Positions 1 through 5,880 of a stretch of 6,752 nucleotides of DNA are shown here, piece after piece. Numbering within the stretch: position 1 is the first letter of the stretch; every line of letters starts with the position of its first letter. Under the pieces are notes generated by a model, which worked only from the letters and a program-made list of their open reading frames with translations, searched no databases and had not been told where the DNA came from. This DNA is from an uncultured beta proteobacterium (GTDB lineage: Bacteria > Pseudomonadota > Gammaproteobacteria > Burkholderiales > Burkholderiaceae_C): assembly GCA_903834645.1 (NCBI GenBank), contig CAILKA010000221.1:1-6752 (forward strand), in the 5' to 3' direction. The position numbers were made by a program, and so were the translations under genes.

Positions 1-933
1 GCGATGATCCGCGCGGCGCACCCACAGCTCGTGAGCCGCCTGGCACGCCACTGGCAGCACACGGCCCCCGACATGGTTGTCTCGCTGGTCCCGAACTTCA
101 ACCGCAGCATGGCCCAGGCCCTCTCCATCGTGGACAGCAGGGTGCCGTTCGTGACCGTCATGACCGACCTGGCCGACCTGCCGCCGCACTTCTGGATCGA
201 GCCGGGGTACACCCAGCACCTCGTCTGCGGCACGGACCGTGCGGTGCAGCAGGCCCTCGAGCAGGGGCTGGCACCGAACCGCGTGCACCGGGTCTCCGGC
301 ATGATCATGCGACCAGCCTTCTACCAGTCGTCGGACGTGGATCGCGAGCAGGCGCGCCGCGAACTGGGATTCGAAGCCAATACGGCCGTGGGCGTGGTCA
401 TGTTCGGTGGCCAGGGCTCGAGCGCCATGAGGCGCATTGCCGCCTCGCTGGACGACCGGCCGCTCATCCTGATGTGTGGCCGCAACGCGAGCCTTGCTCA
501 GGCGCTGGCCCGGCAGAGCGCCCGCGCATCGCACCAGGTGGTGGGCCACACCAGCGACGTCGCGCGCTGGATGCGCCTGGCCGACTACTTCATTGGCAAG
601 CCTGGCCCGGGCTCTCTCAGCGAAGCCCTTCACTGCGGCCTGCCGGTGATCGTGGCACGCAACGCCTGGACCATGCCGCAGGAGCGCTGGAACACCGAGT
701 GGATCCGCGACCAGGGGCTGGGCCTCGTTCTGGGCGGATTCAGCGGGATCCGAGCCAGCGTCCAGGAGCTGCTGGCAGACCTGCCCCGTTGGAGGGCCCA
801 TGTGGCGCAGGTCAGCAACCAGGCGCTCTTCGAGGTGGCGGCGCTGCTGACCAGTCTCGCGGACGGCCATCGCGGGTGGCGCCCGCGTCGGCCACCCGAG
901 CCGGCGCATCCCATTCCAGAGGCGATCGGCTGA
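1..933 (+). CDS. MGDG synthase/MurG-like (GT28-type) glycosyltransferase, 3' part
   Basis: The reading frame is open to the left edge, so the true start lies upstream; the first ATG is at position 4. About 310 residues are visible, whereas the family usually has near 400, so most of the N-terminal acceptor-side domain is missing. Numbering from that ATG: residues 22-60 (PDMVVSL, then VPFVTVMTDLAD) resemble the end of the MGDG-synthase N-terminal domain; 127-163 carry the strand and glycine loop VVMFGGQGSS that opens the second Rossmann domain; 197-219 (GKPGPGSLSEALHCGLPVIV) match the donor-nucleotide-sugar binding motif of GT28 C-terminal domains. Family knowledge: such enzymes transfer a sugar from a UDP-sugar to diacylglycerol or another lipid at the inner face of the membrane. 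The exact sugar and acceptor cannot be read from the sequence. The last 20 residues are Pro/Arg-rich and probably disordered. No functional link to the downstream genes is evident. Confidence 0.8.
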   Translation, partial: AMIRAAHPQLVSRLARHWQHTAPDMVVSLVPNFNRSMAQALSIVDSRVPFVTVMTDLADLPPHFWIEPGYTQHLVCGTDRAVQQALEQGLAPNRVHRVSGMIMRPAFYQSSDVDREQARRELGFEANTAVGVVMFGGQGSSAMRRIAASLDDRPLILMCGRNASLAQALARQSARASHQVVGHTSDVARWMRLADYFIGKPGPGSLSEALHCGLPVIVARNAWTMPQERWNTEWIRDQGLGLVLGGFSGIRASVQELLADLPRWRAHVAQVSNQALFEVAALLTSLADGHRGWRPRRPPEPAHPIPEAIG

Positions 934-950
934 CGCGCCTCGGGAGAAAG

Positions 951-980
951 GACCCGGGCGCCCTCAATGGCACCCGGGTC
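951..980 (+). terminator. GC-rich hairpin after the glycosyltransferase, possible terminator
   Basis: It starts 17 bases after the stop codon. GACCCGGG (951-958) pairs exactly with CCCGGGTC (973-980); after one C/A mismatch, three more pairs (GCC 960-962 with GGC 969-971) close a 6-base loop. No T-run follows, so this is not a canonical rho-independent terminator. Its position suggests a role in 3'-end formation or mRNA stability. Confidence 0.4.
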
Positions 981-1015
981 AAGCCGCCCTCCGGGACGGC
1001 AATGGCCTATGCACT

Positions 1016-1040
1016 TGTGCGCTTTGAAGAAAAGCGCACA
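1016..1040. repeat. Perfect 10-bp inverted repeat, 5-base spacer
   Basis: TGTGCGCTTT (1016-1025) and AAAGCGCACA (1031-1040) are exact reverse complements around GAAGA. No T-run follows on either strand. It lies 82 bases past the glycosyltransferase stop and about 70 bases before the -35 of the next gene. It could be a protein-binding operator, an upstream regulatory site or an RNA hairpin; the sequence does not decide. Confidence 0.5.
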
Positions 1041-1111
1041 GGTACTTTCCACCGGCAGTGTGTCGCGGGTGTGACGGCGCGAATCTGCCAGGCCAGCGGC
1101 ACTCGCATGCA

Positions 1112-1140
1112 TTGACATCCGTATAAATCGTTTATACGAT
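1112..1140 (+). promoter_or_regulatory. Sigma70 promoter of the RHH-domain gene
   Basis: TTGACA at 1112-1117 is a perfect -35 hexamer. With a 17-base spacer, TACGAT at 1135-1140 is a 4/6 match to the -10. Transcription would begin near 1147 and give a leader of about 27 bases containing the GGAGG ribosome site. This is the most canonical promoter in the window, and its AT-rich core stands out against the surrounding GC-rich DNA. Confidence 0.7.
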
Positions 1141-1141
1141 T
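1120..1141. promoter_or_regulatory. Nested palindromic operator overlapping the promoter
   Basis: CGTATAAA (1120-1127) and TTTATACG (1131-1138) are exact reverse complements around TCG. A second, overlapping palindrome uses AATCGT (1126-1131) and ACGATT (1136-1141) around TTAT. Together they fill the spacer and cover the -10, so a bound protein would block RNA polymerase. The downstream gene encodes a probable ribbon-helix-helix protein, so autorepression is the simplest inference; the actual regulator is not shown by the sequence. Confidence 0.55.
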
Positions 1142-1173
1142 GATACCCTATTGCGACCACCTGGAGGTTCACC

Positions 1174-1680
1174 ATGCCCCGCCCCGTCCGAACGGCCCCT
1201 GCAACCACCAAGTCCCCCGCACCTTCGGCTCCAGCCACGCGTGCCGCTGCAAAGCGCAGCGCTCCCACGCCGGCCGCAACAGCCAAGGGCCCCGCTGCCG
1301 GGCGCTCCCCGGCACGCAGCCCGACGCCCGTCAAGCCCGCCTCTTCCGCTGTCCCGGCGATCGCCACCAACCCTGCGCCCGCCGCGCAAGCGCCTGCTGC
1401 ATCCCTGGACGCAGTTCAACCCAAGCCGGTGGCCTCCACCCCCGCAGCCCCCAAGCGCAAGAAGCCCAAGCTCGTACGCGACGGCTACACGATGCCGGAG
1501 GCCGACTACGCGTTGCTGGGCGCGCTGAAGAAGCGTGCCCTGCATGCGGGCCACGAGGTCAAGAAGAGCGAACTGCTGCGCGCCGGGCTGCGCGCCCTGG
1601 CCGCGATGCCGGACGCGAGCTTCATCAGCGCCCTGGAGGCCATCGAGCGCATCAAGCCCGGCCGCCCCGCCTCGGACTGA
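1174..1680 (+). CDS. Ala/Pro/Lys-rich protein with C-terminal ribbon-helix-helix-like domain
   Basis: The 168-aa product starts at an ATG preceded by GGAGG (1163-1167, 6-base gap). Residues 1-97 are low-complexity, dominated by Ala, Pro, Lys, Arg, Thr and Ser, like bacterial histone-H1-like or AlgP-type tails; they are probably disordered and strongly basic. Residues 98-164 form a compact domain: KLVRDGYTMPEADYALL, a helix 111-122, then EVKKSELLRAGLRAL and a terminal helix ending in KPGRP. The pattern of a short strand, a helix, a turn and a KKSELLRAG helix fits a CopG/MetJ-like ribbon-helix-helix fold. As I recall the family, a similar C-terminal domain occurs in many uncharacterised betaproteobacterial proteins. 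Inferred role: nucleoid-associated or repressor protein in the cytoplasm, perhaps binding the palindromes in its own promoter. It appears to be transcribed alone. The basic tail could be a solubility or DNA-coating extension with no specific regulatory role. Confidence 0.75.
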   Translation: MPRPVRTAPATTKSPAPSAPATRAAAKRSAPTPAATAKGPAAGRSPARSPTPVKPASSAVPAIATNPAPAAQAPAASLDAVQPKPVASTPAAPKRKKPKLVRDGYTMPEADYALLGALKKRALHAGHEVKKSELLRAGLRALAAMPDASFISALEAIERIKPGRPASD

Positions 1681-1728
1681 AGCTCCCGGGCCCGCAGAAC
1701 GCTCAGCGTGCGCGCGAGGCTGCCCGTG

Positions 1729-1934
1729 CTGCAGGAGCCCCAGGCGCGGGCCAGGTCACCCAGCTGCACATAGGCCTCGCCGATCTACTCGTGGGCACCC
1801 AGGTGCCCCGGGTCGAGTTCGAGCGCGCGCCGTCAGGCCACGAGTGACTCGTTCAACCGCTAGAGGTTGCACAGGCTGAAGCCCAGGAGGCGGTGGGCGT
1901 CGGCGATCAGGGCGCGCCGCTGCGCGCACTGGCG
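1729..1934 (-). pseudogene. Decayed duplicate of the TPR gene at 2984-3496
   Basis: Positions 1746-1904 align without gaps to 3128-3286; a hand count gives about 22 differences in roughly 158 bases (about 86% identity). In the frame of the intact gene, the minus strand here has TAG at 1860-1862, TGA at 1833-1835 and TAG at 1785-1787, yet conserved blocks such as RRALELDPGHLGAHE and IGEAYVQL remain legible. At the TCGGC motif (1900-1904) the copy jumps to sequence matching 3353 onward, so 66 bases (22 codons, about residues 50-71 of the intact protein) are missing. The intact gene has TCGGC at both ends of that segment, consistent with deletion between short direct repeats. Near 1739 a one-base deletion would also shift the frame. 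The signal peptide and C-terminus are not recognisable. It is in the same orientation as the live copy and is clearly not translated as a TPR protein. Confidence 0.85.
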
Positions 1935-2155
1935 GTCCGAGAGAGCCTGCCCCCTACAACCGACCCACGGAGCCCGCAGGAGCGGCTCCGAACTGCGTCG
2001 CGCAGGACCGCCGCCCCGGCGACAGGCTGACACGCGGCCACCGCTCGCTCACCGGCTGAGTTGCTCCGCCGGGGGTCGAAGCGTCGAACTCTCTGGCAGT
2101 GACGGTTGAAGCAAAATGGAAATTCGTCCCTGCAGCGACACAGCGAGCCTCTCCC
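1935..2155. other. Non-coding stretch before the GRDP-like gene
   Basis: Together with the pseudogene it makes up the 475 bases between the RHH-domain gene and the GRDP-like gene. I see no convincing promoter, no strong hairpin and no plausible small gene. The last 60 bases (from about 2100) are locally richer in A/T, as expected of a leader. The promoter of the GRDP-like gene probably lies here, but no -35/-10 pair of usable quality was found. Confidence 0.5.
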
Positions 2156-2863
2156 ATGTCGGACTCATCCTCCCTCCTGCCCACCCTGTTGCTGGGCGCT
2201 GCCCTCGGCCTCGCACTGGGCATCGGGATCTCGCACCACCGGACCCGACTGCTCGAGCGCGAGCGCCGCATCCGCAACCATGTGTTCCCCCGAGCGGTGC
2301 TCGACAAGGTGCAGGAGACCCATCCGCACCTGAGGCTGCGCGACCTCTTCCTGGTCGCCCGCGCCCTGCGCGCCTTCTTCCTGGTGCACCTGAGGGCGGG
2401 CGCGCAGCGCATCGATATGCCGTCGCGCGTCGTGGACGTGCTGTGGCACGCCTTCATCCTCGACACACGCGCCTACGACGCCTTCTGTCGGCAGGCATTC
2501 GGCCGCTTCCTGCACCACATTCCGGCAGCCCCCAGCGGGGAAGAGGATGCCGGCAGCGGCGCCCGCCCCGAGCCCTCGGAAGCGATGCGACTCACCTGGA
2601 CCCTCGCCTGCCTGGAAGAGAACCTCGACCCAGCGGCTGCGACCCGGCTGCCGCTGCTCTTTGCCATCGATGCCAAGCTGGCGATACCGGGCGGCCTGCA
2701 CCACCGCATCGAGGACTTCAGCCCCAGGCGCGACGGCGGCGACGGGGGCGACGGCGGGGTATCGGGCGGTGGCGCCCCCACGTCCTCGAAGGGGTCGGGC
2801 AAGGACTCGGATGCCGGCTCCGATGGGGCCAGTGACGGCGGTGGAGGGTGTGGGGGGGATTGA
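2156..2863 (+). CDS. GRDP-like (glycine-rich domain-containing) membrane-anchored protein
   Basis: The product is 235 aa from ATG 2156. An in-frame GTG at 2099 would add 19 residues, but those residues look unlike the rest; from 2156 a short polar N-terminus leads straight into a hydrophobic segment (residues 7-25). No strong ribosome site precedes either start. After the membrane segment comes a basic juxtamembrane stretch (28-40, RTRLLERERRIR). Residues 55-123 hold the family signature: THPHLRLRDLFLVARAL, then VVDVLWHAFILDTRAYDAFC and GRFLHHIP. The LWH...D/T..Y...C...G..L.H.P pattern is that of the GRDP-like family (formerly DUF1399), best known from plant glycine-rich domain proteins. Residues 190-235 are Gly/Asp/Ser-rich, ending GGGGCGGD, and probably disordered. 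Biochemical function is unknown in bacteria. It is convergent with the TPR gene and appears monocistronic. The family call rests on motif memory, so moderate certainty. Confidence 0.72.
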   Translation: MSDSSSLLPTLLLGAALGLALGIGISHHRTRLLERERRIRNHVFPRAVLDKVQETHPHLRLRDLFLVARALRAFFLVHLRAGAQRIDMPSRVVDVLWHAFILDTRAYDAFCRQAFGRFLHHIPAAPSGEEDAGSGARPEPSEAMRLTWTLACLEENLDPAAATRLPLLFAIDAKLAIPGGLHHRIEDFSPRRDGGDGGDGGVSGGGAPTSSKGSGKDSDAGSDGASDGGGGCGGD

Positions 2864-2922
2864 AGGGCCGCGCACGGGGCGAACCGGAGTCGGGGCGATG
2901 TCGTCGCACCCGGCTCGACAGT

Positions 2923-2975
2923 GGCACAAGGTGTGCCCGGCCGGCCCGCCAAGGCCTGAGCCCTCCGCAGCCTTG
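2923..2975. terminator. Hairpins between convergent genes, possible two-way terminator
   Basis: The 120 bases between the GRDP-like stop and the TPR stop contain GGCACA/TGTGCC (2923-2928, 2932-2937; 3-base loop). They also contain CAAGG-C-CTG (2950-2958) pairing with CAG-CCTTG (2968-2975), eight pairs with one bulged C. Neither is followed by a T-run. The position between convergent genes makes 3'-end formation plausible, but the structures are modest for such GC-rich DNA. Confidence 0.3.
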
Positions 2976-2983
2976 CGAGTACC

Positions 2984-3496
2984 TCAGCGCGGTCGCGAGG
3001 CCGCCCGCGCGGCGGATGTGGCGGCTGCGGGGCGCGCGCCTGCAGCCGCCAGGGACGCCAGCAGATCATCCAGCTCCGAACACCCCGAGGGGCACAGCCG
3101 GACCAGCGCCTCCAGGTGCACCCGGGCGCGCGCCAGGTCACGGAGCTGTACGTAGGCCTCGCCGATGTACTCGTGCGCACCAAGGTGCCCCGGGTCAAGT
3201 TCGAGCGCCCGCCGGTAGGCCACGAGCGACTCCTCGAGCCGCCCGAGGTTGCGCAGGCTGAAGCCCAGGAGGTTGTGGGCGTCGGCATCCTGGGGTTCGG
3301 CCACCACGTGCGCCGCCAGCACGCGCTCAGCGTGCGCCCAGCGTTTCTCGGCGATGAGGGCGCGCGCCTCGCGCATCGAGCGGTGCTCGGGCGGAGCATT
3401 GCGGTTCGGCACGTCCACCGCCCACACCGGCAGGGCGAGCAGCATCGCGCCCATCAGCGCAAGCAGCGCCTGGCGGAGTCGAAGGCGGATGGCCAT
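2984..3496 (-). CDS. Secreted tetratricopeptide-repeat protein
   Basis: The product is 170 aa. The start was set at 3496, although the frame is open to 3592, because from there the protein begins with a textbook signal peptide: basic n-region (MAIRLRLR), hydrophobic core to about residue 22, and a likely signal peptidase I site after PVWA (residue 26). The ribosome site is weak. Mature region: three TPR-type units at about 40-70, 71-104 (ADAHNLLGFSLRNLGRLEES, then YRRALELDP) and 105-136 (GAHEYIGEAYVQL...LARARVHLEAL). A conserved pair of cysteines follows in CPSGC (135-139), then a helix and an Ala-rich tail. The HEYIGEAY and LC..GC features recur in a family of small periplasmic TPR proteins of proteobacteria. 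TPRs are protein-binding scaffolds; the partner is unknown. It diverges from phoX across a 111-base gap, and its degraded paralogue lies at 1729-1934. The two cysteines could form a disulfide in the periplasm. Confidence 0.82.
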   Translation of the reverse strand: MAIRLRLRQALLALMGAMLLALPVWAVDVPNRNAPPEHRSMREARALIAEKRWAHAERVLAAHVVAEPQDADAHNLLGFSLRNLGRLEESLVAYRRALELDPGHLGAHEYIGEAYVQLRDLARARVHLEALVRLCPSGCSELDDLLASLAAAGARPAAATSAARAASRPR

Positions 3497-3541
3497 GGCA
3501 GATTCGCGGCAAGACCCTTGAATCTCCTGGACGATGCCGCA

Positions 3542-3575
3542 CCGACATGAAGCTGTCATGACAGCACGCTTTAGT
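3542..3575 (+). promoter_or_regulatory. Candidate Pho box and -10 element of the PhoX-like gene
   Basis: CCGACAT (3542-3548), four bases, then CTGTCAT (3553-3559) form the 11-base-spaced direct repeat typical of a PhoB site. Against the E. coli-type consensus CTGTCATAAAACTGTCAT it matches 14 of 18 bases, with the second half perfect. Exactly 10 bases later lies TTTAGT (3570-3575), a 4/6 -10 hexamer; in Pho promoters the box replaces the -35 at about this distance. The predicted transcript would begin near 3582, about 26 bases before the ATG. Found next to a PhoX-family gene, this suggests induction by PhoB under phosphate limitation. Confidence 0.6.
3552..3565. repeat. 14-bp perfect palindrome in the divergent TPR/PhoX gap
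   Basis: GCTGTCATGACAGC equals its own reverse complement. It contains the perfect CTGTCAT half-site on the plus strand and the same half-site, facing the TPR gene, on the minus strand. It could therefore serve divergent control, or be an independent operator for a dimeric repressor. Confidence 0.55.
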
Positions 3576-3607
3576 AGGGGTATCCGACCCACCCACCCCT
3601 CACAGCC

Positions 3608-5827
3608 ATGTCACACCCCGATTCCGACCTCGACTGCAACCCCACCGACAACCGCCACTTCCAGGACGTGATCCGGGAAGTGCTGGCCAGCCCGAGCCGC
3701 CGCAACCTGCTGCGCGGCGGCCTGGGGCTGGCGGGGCTGGCGATGCTGCCTGGCTGCGCTTCGCTCGCCACCGGCGGCTCCTCCGGCCCGGTCAAGGCGC
3801 TGGGCTTTCCGGCCACCGCCAAGAGCCTGGCCGACGACGTGATCCTGCCACCGGGCTACCGCTACGCCGTCATCCACGCCACCGGCGACAGCCTGGATCC
3901 GAAGGTGGCCGCCTACTCGAACGCCGGCACCGAGACCGATGACTGGTCGCGCCGCATCGGCGACCACCACGACGGCATGGATGTCTACTTCATCGACGCC
4001 AACGGCCGCTACACCGAGCGCGACACGGGCCGCGCGGTGCTGGTGGTGAACCACGAGAGCTCGGCCGATGCCCACTACATGCACCCCAGCGGCCAGACCT
4101 CTGGCGGCGTGAGCGGCAAGAAGTTCACGCAGTTCGGCGACTGGGACCTGGGCGCACGGCCCGAGCTCGAGGTGCTCAAGGAGATCAACCACCACGGCGT
4201 GTCGATCGTCGAGATCGTGCGCACGGCGCAGGGCTGGCGCATGAAGGGCGACTCCCCGCTGAACCGCCGCGTCACCGCCCAGACCCCCGTGCGCATCGCC
4301 GGGCCGCGCGCGCACATCGAGGAGATCCGCGCCCAGATGGTGACGATGTGGGACACCTCCGGCTCGATGAGCCGCGGCACGCTCAACAACTGCGGCCATG
4401 GCAAGACACCCTGGGGCACCTACCTCGCCTGCGAGGAGAACTGGGCCTTCTACTTCCAGACGACCGCGGGTGGCGCGCCCCTGTCTCCCAAGGAGATCGC
4501 CAGCCGTCGCCGCTATGGCGTGGCCTCCGCGCCGCCGGCAGCCGACCGCCGGACCTCCATCAGCCAGGGCTGGCACACGGTGTCGGCGACGGACGACCGT
4601 TTCTCGCGCTGGAACCTGGTGCCCGGCGGGGCCAACGCCGAACGCGACTTCCGCCACGAGGCCAACACCTTCGGCTACAACGTGGAGATCGACCCCCTGA
4701 ACGCCAACTCCACCCCCGTCAAGCGCGTGATCATGGGTCGCATGGCCCACGAGGCGGCGGTGCACAGCTTGCCCGTGGCAGGCCAGCCGCTGGCCTTCTA
4801 CATGGGCTGCGACGCTCGCAACGAATACATCTACAAGTTCGTCAGCGCCGCCGTGTGGGACCCCAAGGACATCGGTGGCGGCATCAACGCGGGCGACAAG
4901 TACCTCAACGAAGGCAAGCTCTACGCCGCGCGCTTCGACGCCAGCGGCAAGGGCGAGTGGATCGAACTCCACCTGCGCGACCCGCGCATCGCCAACTACG
5001 CGCCCTTCCGCTTCGCCAACCAGGGCGAGGTCTACGTCCACACACGCCTGGCCGCTGACGCGGTGGGCGCGACGAAGATGGACCGGCCCGAGTGGGGCGC
5101 GGTGAACCCGCGCAACGGCGAGGTCTACTTCACGCTGACCAACAACAACGCCGCCAACCGCACGCCCGACCGGGTGGACGCGGCCAACCCGCGCGCCTAT
5201 ACCGACACAGACGGCAAGAAGTCGGCCGGCAACCCCAATGGCCACATCATCCGCTTCCGCGAGGACGGCGTGGCTGCCACCGCCACCACCTTCACCTGGG
5301 ACATCTTCCTCTTCGGCGCCGAGTCGACGATGGGCGAGCCCAACCTCTCGCGCCTGAGCGCCGGCAACGACTTCTCCTCGCCCGACGGCCTGTGGTTCAG
5401 CCCGGCCACCGGCATCTGCTGGATCCAGACCGACGACGGCGCCTACACCGACGTGACGAACTGCATGCTGCTGGCCGCCATTCCGGGCCAGGTGGGAGAT
5501 GGCAGCAAGGTGACGGTGAACAACCGCATGGTTGCCAATGGCGCCGAGCGCACGGGCACGCAGGAGACCTTCATCGGCGCGGCGCTGGGCGAGGCGCGGC
5601 TGCGCCGCTTCCTCGTGGGCCCGAAGGGCAGCGAGATCACGGGCATCACCGAGACGCCGGACGGGCGCACGCTCTTCGTGAACATCCAGCACCCGGGCGA
5701 GGAAGCGAAGTCAATCGCGTCCCCCCAGAGCCTGTGGCCGGGCAACAAGGGCTACGGCCGGCCGGGGCGTGCGCGCTCGGCCACCATCGTCATCACGCGC
5801 GATGATGGCGGGGTGATCGGGGCCTGA
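3608..5827 (+). CDS. phoX: PhoX-family (DUF839) alkaline phosphatase, Tat-exported
   Basis: The product is 739 aa, a usual length for large PhoX proteins. The N-terminus holds a twin-arginine motif (SRRNLLR, 30-36), a hydrophobic core (37-47) and then LPGC (Cys50), so export is by Tat, probably as a lipoprotein, though Pro before Gly is atypical for a lipobox. Family hallmarks: NHE at 148-150, GTLNNCGHGKTPWGTYL at 257-273 with Cys262, CEENW at 275-279, DRPEW at 492-496, SPDGLWF at 591-597 and TPDGRTLFVNIQHPG at 683-697. Characterised PhoX enzymes release phosphate from many monoesters using iron and calcium; the conserved Cys and Glu residues in these motifs are thought to bind metal. Act site: periplasm or outer surface. 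A candidate Pho box precedes it and a strong terminator follows, so it is probably transcribed alone. No clear Shine-Dalgarno lies before ATG 3608. Family membership is near certain; phosphatase activity is inferred, since many DUF839 members are untested. Confidence 0.88.
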   Translation: MSHPDSDLDCNPTDNRHFQDVIREVLASPSRRNLLRGGLGLAGLAMLPGCASLATGGSSGPVKALGFPATAKSLADDVILPPGYRYAVIHATGDSLDPKVAAYSNAGTETDDWSRRIGDHHDGMDVYFIDANGRYTERDTGRAVLVVNHESSADAHYMHPSGQTSGGVSGKKFTQFGDWDLGARPELEVLKEINHHGVSIVEIVRTAQGWRMKGDSPLNRRVTAQTPVRIAGPRAHIEEIRAQMVTMWDTSGSMSRGTLNNCGHGKTPWGTYLACEENWAFYFQTTAGGAPLSPKEIASRRRYGVASAPPAADRRTSISQGWHTVSATDDRFSRWNLVPGGANAERDFRHEANTFGYNVEIDPLNANSTPVKRVIMGRMAHEAAVHSLPVAGQPLAFYMGCDARNEYIYKFVSAAVWDPKDIGGGINAGDKYLNEGKLYAARFDASGKGEWIELHLRDPRIANYAPFRFANQGEVYVHTRLAADAVGATKMDRPEWGAVNPRNGEVYFTLTNNNAANRTPDRVDAANPRAYTDTDGKKSAGNPNGHIIRFREDGVAATATTFTWDIFLFGAESTMGEPNLSRLSAGNDFSSPDGLWFSPATGICWIQTDDGAYTDVTNCMLLAAIPGQVGDGSKVTVNNRMVANGAERTGTQETFIGAALGEARLRRFLVGPKGSEITGITETPDGRTLFVNIQHPGEEAKSIASPQSLWPGNKGYGRPGRARSATIVITRDDGGVIGA

Positions 5828-5880
5828 GTGACGGCTGCATGCCTCCCGTGACCGCTGCGTGAGGGCCGAACGGCCGTCAC
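5828..5880 (+). promoter_or_regulatory. Alternative pairing that would compete with the phoX terminator
   Basis: GTGACGGC (5828-5835) is the exact reverse complement of GCCGTCAC (5873-5880), whose bases are also needed for the inner stem of the terminator at 5849-5895. Both folds cannot form together. The left part also repeats GTGACSGCTGC at 5828-5838 and 5848-5858 (10 of 11 identical). This is an antiterminator-like geometry, or merely a by-product of that small repeat. Confidence 0.3.

Noticed and set aside
630..1370. 246-codon minus-strand open frame spanning the end of the glycosyltransferase and the start of the RHH-domain gene
   Set aside because: It runs antisense through a good sigma70 promoter and two supported genes, and has no recognisable domain.
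1701..1713. 13-base match GCTCAGCGTGCGC shared with 3325-3337 in the TPR gene
   Set aside because: It lies outside the collinear part of the pseudogene and in the wrong order; it may be a rearranged scrap, but chance in GC-rich DNA is as likely.
2094..2112. TGGCAG...TTGAAGC as a sigma54 promoter before the GRDP-like gene
   Set aside because: The GG and GC are 14 bases apart where the -24/-12 class requires 10.
2099..2155. Upstream GTG start for the GRDP-like gene
   Set aside because: The 19 added residues have no family character and no ribosome site precedes GTG 2099; ATG 2156 leads directly into the membrane segment.
2730..2856. GGC/GAC-rich repeat-like DNA in the 3' end of the GRDP-like gene
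   Set aside because: It simply encodes the Gly/Asp/Ser tail; the units are irregular, so it is not a separate tandem repeat.
2473..3399. 308-codon minus-strand open frame across the GRDP-like 3' end and the TPR gene
   Set aside because: It overlaps two supported genes in other frames, and its product is Pro/Arg/Ser-rich low-complexity sequence without recognisable domains.
3497..3592. Upstream starts for the TPR gene
   Set aside because: They would bury an ideal signal peptide behind 21-32 Cys- and polar-rich residues; start 3496 gives a standard n-region and cleavage site.
3611..5692. 693-codon open frame antisense to the PhoX gene
   Set aside because: Its Ala/Val/His/Arg-rich, domainless product is what the reverse strand of a high-GC gene produces; the plus-strand frame has clear PhoX motifs throughout.
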